Positions 1 through 5,550 of a DNA stretch of 9,469 nt are shown piece by piece (positions within the stretch are counted from its first letter, which is position 1; the number at the start of each line of letters is the position of its first letter). The DNA lies in the NCBI GenBank assembly GCA_018818465.1, contig JAHIRU010000089.1:1-9469 (forward strand), in the 5' to 3' direction. The stretch is from Nanobdellota archaeon. GTDB taxonomy: Archaea; Aenigmatarchaeota; Aenigmatarchaeia; QMZP01. The translations under genes were made by a program, and so were the position numbers. The notes under the pieces are model-generated. The model was not told where the DNA came from. It worked only from the letters and a program-made list of their open reading frames with translations, and searched no databases.

Positions 1-1838
1 ATGTCTGGCAGTCAACTGATGTTGGTGTAACTTGGACAAAAGTAAATGATGATTACAACGGAGAAGGTGAACATATCAAAGCTGGTGCTGTTGATAGCAA
101 TGATAATATTTTCATAATAGAAGGTGATGAGGATGTGTGGAAGTCGATAGATTCTGGAACTGGTTGGACAAAAGTTAATGATAGTGATTTCAATGGTGGA
201 AACGGAGATGCAAAAGGCATGACAGCCCTTTTAGTTGGAACTGATTTAACTTTCCAGGCAAGGTCTTGCGAACTGGCTAACTGCAGTGATGAAAGCTTTT
301 CAGGAAGCTACACTAATCCATCTGGAGAGAATTTGTCTGTTTCTGCTAACAGGTATTTCCAGTACAAGGCCAGCTTCAGCAGTGATGCTAGTGACATGAC
401 GCCAAAGCTTTACAACGTCAGCATTGATTACACTGTTTTAAGTAGCGAGCCTTCTGACAGCGAAGCTCCTGCTATAACTCTAATCTCTCCTACAAACAAT
501 ACTGGAGATAATGATGGGGATATTACATTAAGTTACAACATAACAGATGATTCTGATATAGCAAACTGCAGCTTGATTATAAATGATGTAATAAACCAAA
601 CAGATTCAAATGTAACAAAAAACATGACACAGGAATTCATGTTGAACAATCTTACAGCTAGAATTTACATGTGGGGTGTTAATTGTACAGACTCTTTTGG
701 AAATGAAGGTTCTTCAGAAACACGACAATTTTCTGCTATTTTAACAACCGAGTTCTCAGGAGATACAACAGATTTAAGTGTAACTGATGTTTCAAACATA
801 GCAAACCTAATAATTGAAAACATCTCTGCAGGTAAGATAGTATTCCAAGAATCAGTAGATCTGAGTTCTGGTGCAAATATAGATGGTAATGTTAGCATAT
901 CATTTAACTCTATAGAAATTAGCACAGATACATTACCTGCGCTTAACAAATCTGCTAATGTTTATGTTTATAGTTTAGATTATATAGACCCAACACCTGT
1001 TTTAAACAGTGTGGAGTGTCCGAGCTCTATCTGTACAGAAATCTCATATGAGAACGGAACATTTGTTTTCAGTGTAACTCAATTCTCTGTTTACTCTACA
1101 AAAGAAACACCTATTAATGATGATTCTTCCGATAGTACATCACAACCTTCTGTAGGAGGTAATTGCTATAATGAATGGACGTGCACTGGGTGGAGCGAGT
1201 GCACTTCGGAAAATATACAAAAAAGAACATGCAGTTATATAGGAACTTGTAATGTTCATGAAGATAAGCCAAAAGAAACACAGGATTGCATTTACATTTC
1301 TTCTGAACCTGAAAAAAATATAATAAAACTGGAACCTGTATTTGATATGTTGTTAGAGATACCCACAATCTACAAAGATATATCCGTAGAAGATGATCTT
1401 GTGGTCATAATGAAACTAACAGACATTAAACTCTCTGGAAAATCCGATATCATAATAAATTTTAAAATAATAGATGAAGATAATAACATCTTATTAGAAA
1501 GATCAGAAACTATTGCTGTAGAAAATAAAGCTAATTTGCTAAGAGAATTTGAATTACCTGAAAACACAAAAGACGGGTTATATCAATTAGAAGCAACTCT
1601 CTTTTATGGAAATAATTATGAATTGAAAGTTGTAGGAAGCGATACATTCAATGTAAAGAGAGTTGTAGTAGTTAATTATAATTTAATTATAATAGTTCTG
1701 TTCAGTGTAATAGGTACAATAATTTATATTGCTTTCAAACAAAGAAAAATAAAGTATATTTTCATGAAAGGAATTAAAAATAGCATTATTGATAAAAAAA
1801 TTAGAAGGAAATTGGAAATAAAACCAAAAAAATCCTGA
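1..1838 (+). CDS. Large membrane-anchored surface protein with Asp-box, Ig-like and thrombospondin-like modules (5' end missing)
   Basis: The frame is open from nt 3 at the left edge, so the true start is outside the window. The GTG at 135 is only an internal Val codon. Of 611 visible residues: two Asp-box (BNR) repeats around residues 4-11 and 48-55 (S-x-D-x-G-x-x-W); a beta module ending near 144 with the FQYK...TP.LYNVSIDYT pattern common in archaeal surface proteins; an Ig-like domain about 152-245; a further beta domain about 248-367; a Cys-rich W-x-C-T-G-W-S-x-C module at 388-429 resembling thrombospondin type 1; a beta-sandwich about 445-551; a membrane helix at 555-578; and a Lys/Arg-rich tail of about 33 residues. 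Many N-x-S/T sequons suggest heavy N-glycosylation. The topology is extracellular with a C-terminal anchor. It may be an adhesin, S-layer-associated protein or sugar-binding protein. No catalytic residues are visible and the specific role is unknown. It ends in TGA inside a bidirectional T-tract terminator. Confidence 0.85.
   Translation, partial: VWQSTDVGVTWTKVNDDYNGEGEHIKAGAVDSNDNIFIIEGDEDVWKSIDSGTGWTKVNDSDFNGGNGDAKGMTALLVGTDLTFQARSCELANCSDESFSGSYTNPSGENLSVSANRYFQYKASFSSDASDMTPKLYNVSIDYTVLSSEPSDSEAPAITLISPTNNTGDNDGDITLSYNITDDSDIANCSLIINDVINQTDSNVTKNMTQEFMLNNLTARIYMWGVNCTDSFGNEGSSETRQFSAILTTEFSGDTTDLSVTDVSNIANLIIENISAGKIVFQESVDLSSGANIDGNVSISFNSIEISTDTLPALNKSANVYVYSLDYIDPTPVLNSVECPSSICTEISYENGTFVFSVTQFSVYSTKETPINDDSSDSTSQPSVGGNCYNEWTCTGWSECTSENIQKRTCSYIGTCNVHEDKPKETQDCIYISSEPEKNIIKLEPVFDMLLEIPTIYKDISVEDDLVVIMKLTDIKLSGKSDIIINFKIIDEDNNILLERSETIAVENKANLLREFELPENTKDGLYQLEATLFYGNNYELKVVGSDTFNVKRVVVVNYNLIIIVLFSVIGTIIYIAFKQRKIKYIFMKGIKNSIIDKKIRRKLEIKPKKS
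3..197 (+). repeat. Tandem Asp-box repeat unit, 132-nt period
   Basis: Two in-frame copies of V-W-(Q/K)-S-(T/I)-D-x-G-x-x-W-T-K-V-N-D begin at nt 3 and nt 135, 44 codons apart. The DNA is also similar (tggacaaaagt[a/t]aatgat in both). The motif matches the Asp-box/BNR hairpin of sialidase-like beta-propellers. More copies probably lie upstream of the window. Confidence 0.8.
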
Positions 1839-1852
1839 TTTTTTTATTTTTT
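1826..1852. terminator. Bidirectional A7/T7 palindromic terminator
   Basis: AAAAAAATC (1826-1834) and GATTTTTTT (1837-1845) are perfect 9-base inverted arms around a 2-nt centre, followed by ATTTTTT. They span the stop of the surface-protein gene and the 3' end of the convergent small gene. Each strand therefore ends in a T7 tract, as expected for archaeal termination in both directions. The RNA hairpin itself would be weak (A-U pairs, 2-nt loop), so the T tracts are the likely signal. Confidence 0.6.
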
Positions 1853-2026
1853 CTTCCCAACGTTCTTCTTCACTTTTAGTGTTATTTTGGTTTTTTGTGA
1901 TTTGGTTATTTTCTTCCCGATTTCATCCATGTAGATCTTAGAACTGGTTTTTGTTTTATCTACCTTAACACCAGGTGCCTTTGTTCTTGCTGTCTTATTA
2001 CCTTTCAAAAAGTCAAATATTCCCAT
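1844..2026 (-). CDS. Small Lys-rich protein of unknown function
   Basis: A 60-residue protein with ATG at 2026 and TAA at 1844. Eighteen of 60 residues are Lys and there is almost no acidic patch, so it is strongly basic. It starts with MGIFDFLKG, a short amphipathic hydrophobic segment that could touch a membrane or a partner protein. The rest is low-complexity and Lys/Thr-rich, ending KKNVGKKK, with no Cys and no membrane helix. It is convergent with the surface-protein gene and divergent from the HTH-nucleotidyltransferase gene. A weak TATA-like stretch (CTTTATTA on the minus strand) lies about 27 bp before the start, which would fit a leaderless message. It could be a nucleic-acid-binding or ribosome-associated small protein, but nothing in the sequence decides this. 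The clean start and the gap it fills favour a real gene, with moderate certainty. Confidence 0.55.
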   Translation of the reverse strand: MGIFDFLKGNKTARTKAPGVKVDKTKTSSKIYMDEIGKKITKSQKTKITLKVKKNVGKKK

Positions 2027-2107
2027 AACTAATCATTGGTTAAATTAGGTAATAAAGGTTTTTGTTCATACCTCTAATAGTTGGAATTTCGCTCCTAAAC
2101 CGATAAC

Positions 2108-2117
2108 TTTATAAATA
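2108..2117 (+). promoter_or_regulatory. TATA box of the HTH-nucleotidyltransferase/HEPN operon
   Basis: TTTATAAATA is a strong archaeal TATA-box match. Transcription would be expected to start about 25 bp downstream, near 2137, giving a leader of about 32 nt before the ATG at 2169. No good GGTG motif precedes that ATG. Confidence 0.6.
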
Positions 2118-2118
2118 T

Positions 2119-2174
2119 GTCCTATAATATAGACTTAAGTCCTAAAAAAAGGACAATGAGCTCAAAATATGGAC
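2119..2174. promoter_or_regulatory. Symmetric four-half-site operator candidate
   Basis: GTCC occurs at 2119-2122 and 2139-2142, and its complement GGAC at 2151-2154 and 2171-2174. Spacing within each pair is exactly 20 bp, about two helical turns, and both nested inverted pairs share one centre at 2146.5. The inner pair extends to GTCCT-A6-AGGAC. Two further dyads, CTATA-A-TATAG (2122-2132) and GACTTAAGTC (2132-2141), lie between the TATA box and the array centre. The array covers the expected transcription start and runs into the start codon. A dimeric or tetrameric winged-helix repressor, plausibly the HTH protein encoded next door, is the likely ligand. The geometry is seen; the function is inferred. 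Confidence 0.5.
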
Positions 2175-2663
2175 AAAATAGATAAGGTTTTGGAAGTGTT
2201 TTATGAACACCCCGAGAAAAGATTCACTGTTAGAAAGATTGCTGAGATGACAGGAATACCTAGATCTACTGCTCAATCCTATATTTCAGAGCTTAGAAAA
2301 CAAAACCTTATAACCAAGAAAAATACAGCTCAGAATACTTTGTTATTCAAGACAAAGAAAATAAATTATTTTATAGAAAGAATTGTCTCTTCCGAGTTGA
2401 TTGACAAACTTATATCAGAACTTAAACCCTCCTGTATTATCCTTTTTGGAAGCTTCAGGAAAGGTGATTCTGTGAAAGAGAGCGACATAGACATTTTCAT
2501 AGAATCTCCTATAAAAAATGAACCCGATCTAAGAAAATATGAAAAAACATTAGGACATGGAATTCAACTTTTCATAGAAACAGACATTAAAAACTTGCAA
2601 CTAAGACTATTTAACAATGTTGTTAATGGAATAAAATTGTATGGAGCATTTAAGATAAAATGA
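2169..2663 (+). CDS. HTH-nucleotidyltransferase (MNT-type antitoxin-like)
   Basis: A 164-residue protein. Residues 1-60 form a winged helix-turn-helix (RKIAEMTGIPRSTAQSYISELRKQNLI, a marR/arsR-like fold). Residues about 75-164 are a minimal nucleotidyltransferase domain: G94-S95 followed by SDIDIF with D106 and D108, the GS-x(n)-D-x-D metal and nucleotide signature of the pol-beta superfamily. A third carboxylate is not obvious (the corresponding strand reads GIQLFIE). The stop overlaps the start of the HEPN gene by 4 nt (ATGA), so the two are translationally coupled. In HEPN/MNT toxin-antitoxin systems the MNT protein neutralises the HEPN RNase, in the studied MntA/HepT case by adding AMP to a toxin Tyr. 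Here the fused HTH would add autoregulation through the dyad-rich promoter. The family assignment is firm; the antitoxin activity is inferred. Confidence 0.85.
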   Translation: MDKIDKVLEVFYEHPEKRFTVRKIAEMTGIPRSTAQSYISELRKQNLITKKNTAQNTLLFKTKKINYFIERIVSSELIDKLISELKPSCIILFGSFRKGDSVKESDIDIFIESPIKNEPDLRKYEKTLGHGIQLFIETDIKNLQLRLFNNVVNGIKLYGAFKIK

Positions 2664-3082
2664 ATCTGATGAATTGGAATGAGTGTGAAGAGAAATTTAT
2701 AAGAAAGATTGAAGTTGACGAGGAAAGGATAGCCTCAATTATAGAAATGGCTATGAAGAGGCTTGATTTAATTAAATCAATCAAATCAACAGGAAACAAC
2801 ATTTCCTTTATTGTAGAAGGTTATTATGAAGTCATAAAGGAATTGCTTGTTGCCTATCTACTGAAGAACGGTATGAAGTCAAAAAATCATCAATGTTTGA
2901 TAACATATTTTTGCAGAAAAAATCCAGATCTAGAGCATGAAACAAATTTGATATCACAACTATCTTATTTCAGAAACAGGCTTGACTACTATGGAGAAAA
3001 GATACCGTCTGCTTTTTATGAAAGGAACAAAACAGAATTTGAGATTATAATAAAATTAATTATGAAGCTAATCAAAGAATAG
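2660..3082 (+). CDS. HEPN-domain protein (toxin-like partner)
   Basis: A 140-residue, all-helical protein of typical HEPN length. The functional loop reads F-R105-N-R-L-D-Y110-Y111-G. It matches the R-N-x3-H-x-Y class of HEPN RNase motif, except that the usual His is Tyr. Other HEPN features are the central IVEGYYEVIKELLVAYLL helix and the C-terminal amphipathic helix. The ATG overlaps the upstream stop by 4 nt; a second in-frame ATG at 2669 is possible. It pairs with the HTH-nucleotidyltransferase as a HEPN/MNT module. RNase toxicity is known for several HEPN partners, but the missing His makes catalysis here uncertain. The protein could act as a Tyr-dependent variant or as the nucleotidyltransferase substrate. 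The DNA is AT-rich compared with the rhomboid gene. The HEPN family call is good; the toxin role is inferred. Confidence 0.75.
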   Translation: MNLMNWNECEEKFIRKIEVDEERIASIIEMAMKRLDLIKSIKSTGNNISFIVEGYYEVIKELLVAYLLKNGMKSKNHQCLITYFCRKNPDLEHETNLISQLSYFRNRLDYYGEKIPSAFYERNKTEFEIIIKLIMKLIKE

Positions 3083-3101
3083 ATTAATTTTTTAATTTAG
3101 A

Positions 3102-3150
3102 GGTATCGGAACCGATACCAATTACCTGCGTTTTTTGATTATTCACAGGT
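3102..3150. terminator. Hairpin region between convergent HEPN and transporter genes
   Basis: GGTATCGG (3102-3109) and CCGATACC (3112-3119) are perfect 8-bp inverted arms with a 2-nt AA centre, far more GC-rich than the flanks. Downstream on the plus strand are ACCTG (3124-3128), TTTTTT (3131-3136) and CAGGT (3146-3150), which form a second, weaker 5-bp-arm dyad. The region sits between two convergent stop codons, so a bidirectional terminator or mRNA 3'-end stabiliser is the simplest reading. A protein-binding palindrome is the alternative. Confidence 0.5.
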
Positions 3151-3155
3151 TCTGA

Positions 3156-4487
3156 TCACCACAAGAAGAACAAACCAACCAAAACAACACAAGCTATAAT
3201 ACTCAAAATTGTGCCTGATTTTATCATGTCGCGCATTTTAACGAATCCGCTTGAATATGCTATTATATTAGGTGGTGTGCCGATTGGAACTATAAAATCA
3301 AACGAAACAATCATTGCTGCAAAGATTGTAAGTGGCAGAAGAGGTATACCGAAAGCCATCGCGAACGGCATAATTATTGGCACGAACAATGCAGCTGCTG
3401 CAGTGTTGCTTGCTATCATTGTAAGAATGATGCCGATGAGAGCTACTGCAAACAAAACAATAATCAACGGCTGACCATAAACAAGTTTTGTCATATTCGA
3501 TGCTATTATTACATCAAGTCCGCTGTTATGAATCGCAACACCAAGGCTTAATCCGCTACCGAAAAGGATTAGAGCAGACCACCTGATTTTAGAGAAATCA
3601 TTCCCACGAAGCATACCAAAGAGATAAAGAAGTATTATTGGCACAACAGAAATTACAGAAGCTGTCACCCCATGAACCGCCGTAGTTAACCAAAGAACTA
3701 CTGTTGTAGCAAAAACACCTAAAACTATTTTTTGGTTTTTGGTTATACTCTTTGTAAACTTTTTGACATGTAGATGTTTTATCTCTGGTTTAAAGACGTG
3801 TATCAATGTAAACCATGTAATAGGTATAAGTATAATAACAAGGGGAAGGCCAAACATCATCCAATCCAAGAAAGTAATTGTTATACTCTGATCAGCAAGA
3901 AATTTGACAGCAATTGCGTTTGGTGTGCTTCCTATAATTGTTCCAACACCGCCAATTGTTGCAGCAAACGCAACACCTAAAATCATTGCTTTACCATAGT
4001 TGGATTTCAAAGCCTTCAGTCCATTTTTCTTCAGTATGGAAATTACTATTGGAAGCATGATGAGTGTTGATGCAGTGTTAGTGATCCAGAAAGACATGAA
4101 AGCTGTTATCGACATTACACCCAAGAGTACAAATTTAGGATTGTTGCCGAGGTTGTTCAAAAAACGCAATGCAATGAATTCATCCAATCCGTGCTTTTGC
4201 ATTGCAACTGCAAGGACGAACCCACCCAACAACAAAACTATTATAGGATCAAAGAACGGATGAAACACCTGTTCTGCAGTGAAGCTAGCGAAAGCCACGA
4301 GCAAAAAGGCAGTCAAAAGACCTGTTATGTGCAGAGGCAGGGCTTCTGTAATCCACATAACACCTGTAAACATTGTTATAGCCAAAACAATCTTTGCTTG
4401 CATAGGGATTGGTAAATCCATTAGAAATATTGCTAAAAGTGCTGCAATCGATACAGCGAGAGAAACATAGTTTCTAGTTTTTAGCAT
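3156..4487 (-). CDS. DASS/SLC13-family anion (dicarboxylate or sulfate) symporter
   Basis: A 443-residue polytopic membrane protein, close to the usual 430-480 of the divalent anion:Na+ symporter family, with about 11 helices or re-entrant loops. It has the two pseudo-symmetric signature loops: T136-N137-T138 (ITNTAST, where bacterial VcINDY has SNT) with GSTPNAIA at 186-193, and S360-N361-T362 with PIGTPPN at 401-407. These build the Na+ and carboxylate binding sites in structurally known members. The ligand (succinate, malate, citrate or sulfate) cannot be read from sequence. ArsB/NhaD-type relatives share the fold, but the paired TNT/SNT plus TPPN motifs favour DASS. ATG at 4487. A weak TATA-like GTTTTTATC about 25 bp upstream on the minus strand would suit a leaderless transcript. 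It is transcribed alone, divergent from the RelE gene. Confidence 0.88.
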   Translation of the reverse strand: MLKTRNYVSLAVSIAALLAIFLMDLPIPMQAKIVLAITMFTGVMWITEALPLHITGLLTAFLLVAFASFTAEQVFHPFFDPIIVLLLGGFVLAVAMQKHGLDEFIALRFLNNLGNNPKFVLLGVMSITAFMSFWITNTASTLIMLPIVISILKKNGLKALKSNYGKAMILGVAFAATIGGVGTIIGSTPNAIAVKFLADQSITITFLDWMMFGLPLVIILIPITWFTLIHVFKPEIKHLHVKKFTKSITKNQKIVLGVFATTVVLWLTTAVHGVTASVISVVPIILLYLFGMLRGNDFSKIRWSALILFGSGLSLGVAIHNSGLDVIIASNMTKLVYGQPLIIVLFAVALIGIILTMIASNTAAAALFVPIIMPFAMAFGIPLLPLTIFAAMIVSFDFIVPIGTPPNIIAYSSGFVKMRDMIKSGTILSIIACVVLVGLFFLW

Positions 4488-4577
4488 AATATATAATTGT
4501 CATGTTTTGGATAAAAACAAATGTTCTGTTAATTTGGATCTTTTTACGCATAAATATTATAAAAATAATTAGCTATT
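4488..4577. promoter_or_regulatory. Divergent promoter region for transporter (-) and RelE toxin (+)
   Basis: This 90-bp AT-rich gap holds CATAAATATTATAAAAAT (about 4549-4566), a strong TATA-like run. It lies about 25 bp before the GTG at 4578, so the RelE mRNA is probably leaderless. The same AT stretch, or GTTTTTATC near 4510-4518 on the minus strand, could drive the transporter. There is no room for an antitoxin gene here. Confidence 0.45.
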
Positions 4578-4832
4578 GTGTTTGCAGTACATTTTTCTTC
4601 GAGAGCAAAAAGAGAATTTGACAGATTGAGGAATGATAAATTAGATAATATATTAAAAATCCTCACAATAGATCCTTTACCAGCTAAACACTGTGATATA
4701 AAGAAACTCAGAGGATTGAAAAACACTTTTAGGATTAGGATTGGGAAAATAAGAATTGTTTATACAGTATTCTGGGAGGATAAAGTAATTTTAATATCAA
4801 GAATATCGCACAGAGAACATGTCTATGATTAA
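4578..4832 (+). CDS. relE: RelE/ParE-family toxin
   Basis: An 84-residue protein, the normal size for archaeal RelE. Family hallmarks are an N-terminal F-x-S-R-A-K-R-E-F-D-R-L helix, K-x-L-R-G-L-K-N-T-F-R-I-R-I-G-K-I-R-I-V-Y at residues 43-62 (basic strands with R52, R54, R59, Y62) and C-terminal I-S-H-R-E-H-V-Y (R79, Y83). RelE toxins cleave mRNA in the ribosomal A site using basic and Tyr residues such as these; ParE relatives poison gyrase. An in-frame stop at 4566-4568 leaves GTG 4578 as the best start (ATT 4575 is the only nearby alternative). The TATA box about 25 bp upstream supports a leaderless message. No antitoxin gene lies upstream. The 3' end overlaps, stop to stop over 4 nt, a convergent gene that may be the antitoxin. 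The family call is strong; RelE rather than ParE activity is inferred. Confidence 0.85.
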   Translation: MFAVHFSSRAKREFDRLRNDKLDNILKILTIDPLPAKHCDIKKLRGLKNTFRIRIGKIRIVYTVFWEDKVILISRISHREHVYD

Positions 4833-5017
4833 AGTGTTTGCGGTTTTGTTTTTCCTTTTTTATATTCATCCAAAGCTTCTTTAACAGCGTTTACATCTTC
4901 TTTGCTAGCTTCTTCTGTTTCAATAAGCATTGTCTCAAGAGAAATAAGTCTGACTTTAATTGCTTCTATTTCATCAACCATGTATCTAGTTTCCAGAGTC
5001 ATATGATTTATCTTCAT
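4829..5017 (-). CDS. Short coiled-coil protein, candidate antitoxin of the RelE toxin
   Basis: I take ATG 5017 as the start, giving 62 residues. The frame stays open to a TTG at 5074 (81 residues), but that start would leave only 8 bp to the divergent gene and have no room for a promoter. AATTATAAAACT on the minus strand (about 5051-5062) would place transcription near 5030. The protein has a heptad-like helix (VDEIEAIKVRLISLETMLIE), then an acidic stretch and a tail, KEALDEYKKGKTKP. That helix, acidic linker and E-Y-x-x-G-K ending resemble archaeal RelB-type antitoxins, whose tails wrap around RelE. Its stop overlaps the RelE stop, so the genes are tail-to-tail. Similarity is by eye only. 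It could instead be an unrelated small coiled-coil protein. Confidence 0.55.
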   Translation of the reverse strand: MKINHMTLETRYMVDEIEAIKVRLISLETMLIETEEASKEDVNAVKEALDEYKKGKTKPQTL

Positions 5018-5049
5018 ATTTTGTATATTTAAAGCTTCTATAAGTTTAA

Positions 5050-5082
5050 GAGTTTTATAATTATGTCCAACCAACTATAAAC
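5050..5082. promoter_or_regulatory. Shared TATA region for divergent antitoxin-like (-) and membrane-protein (+) genes
   Basis: TTTTATAATT (about 5052-5061) is about 26 bp before the ATG at 5083 on the plus strand, which fits a leaderless transcript. Its complement AATTATAAAACT sits about 35-45 bp before the ATG at 5017 on the minus strand. One AT-rich element may therefore serve both genes, though two overlapping TATA boxes are equally possible. Confidence 0.35.
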
Positions 5083-5532
5083 ATGGTGCTTATTCACACA
5101 GCTGTTAGCATAGCGGGCGGTGCAATAACAGCTATTTTAGCGTATGTTATTTACAGAAGCAAGGCAGAATCTCTTTGGGGATGGATAGCTTCCTTCTTTT
5201 TTGACTTGCCTGTTCTATGGCTTGTTCCTCTAGGCGTGACAAATATTGGCAACTTAATGATAGTTACTCACACGGCAGGCATCTTAGTTTTTCCAATATT
5301 TTTGGTGATGATAGACATTATTCTGATAAACCTGGCCATACTAAAGCATTTCTCCTGGTTGCCTTTTCCAAAATCATTCAGCAATATCAACAAAATAAAT
5401 AAAATAGTAGAAACATTGAAGAAATACAACACAATTCCAATACCTGTGAGAGTAGAAAGAGTTTATGTGATAGGTGCTCTAGCAGGCATTATACATCTTG
5501 CAATCAATGTTATAGTTATGGGTGCTTTATAG
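5083..5532 (+). CDS. Four-helix membrane protein of unknown function
   Basis: A 149-residue protein not confidently recognised. There are about four membrane segments: residues 5-23, 36-57, 62-86 and 127-147, with a basic, polar loop (about 96-125, rich in Lys/Asn/Ile) between helices 3 and 4. Potential metal-binding or catalytic residues sit near membrane edges: H5, D41 (F-D-L-P), H63 (T-H-T-A-G), D78, H89 and H138. An early His, a D-x-P and a T-H-x-x-G are loosely reminiscent of DUF457/YdjM-type membrane-bound metal-dependent hydrolases, but the full HRG-tHS pattern of that family is absent, so I do not assign it. ATG 5083 is preceded by a TATA box about 26 bp away and there is no ribosome-binding motif, as in a leaderless gene. 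It ends 8 bp from the convergent rhomboid gene. A real gene is likely; function is unknown. Confidence 0.7.
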   Translation: MVLIHTAVSIAGGAITAILAYVIYRSKAESLWGWIASFFFDLPVLWLVPLGVTNIGNLMIVTHTAGILVFPIFLVMIDIILINLAILKHFSWLPFPKSFSNINKINKIVETLKKYNTIPIPVRVERVYVIGALAGIIHLAINVIVMGAL

Positions 5533-5550
5533 TTGGAAAATTAATTCCAA
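5533..5550. terminator. Short inverted repeat between convergent stops
   Basis: TTGGAA (5533-5538) and TTCCAA (5545-5550) form 6-bp arms with a 6-nt loop. They lie directly after the membrane-protein stop and overlap the last codons of the convergent rhomboid gene. No T tract follows on either strand, so this is a weak terminator candidate. Confidence 0.3.

Noticed and set aside
135..137. GTG as the start of the surface protein
   Set aside because: The same frame is open to the left edge and encodes another Asp-box repeat, so this is an internal Val codon.
665..1567. Several minus-strand open frames of 65-94 codons inside the surface-protein gene
   Set aside because: They are antisense to a continuous multi-domain coding frame and show no family features.
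3211..4470. Five plus-strand open frames of 63-87 codons opposite the anion transporter
   Set aside because: All are antisense shadows of a full-length transporter with intact signature motifs.
4838..5032. Phe-rich plus-strand frame downstream of RelE
   Set aside because: It is antisense to the coiled-coil gene; the Phe and Ser richness reflects the complement of Lys/Glu codons.
5018..5074. TTG-initiated N-terminal extension of the antitoxin-like gene
   Set aside because: TTG is a rare start, lies 8 bp from a divergent gene and has no promoter room; ATG 5017 fits better, though the extension is not excluded.
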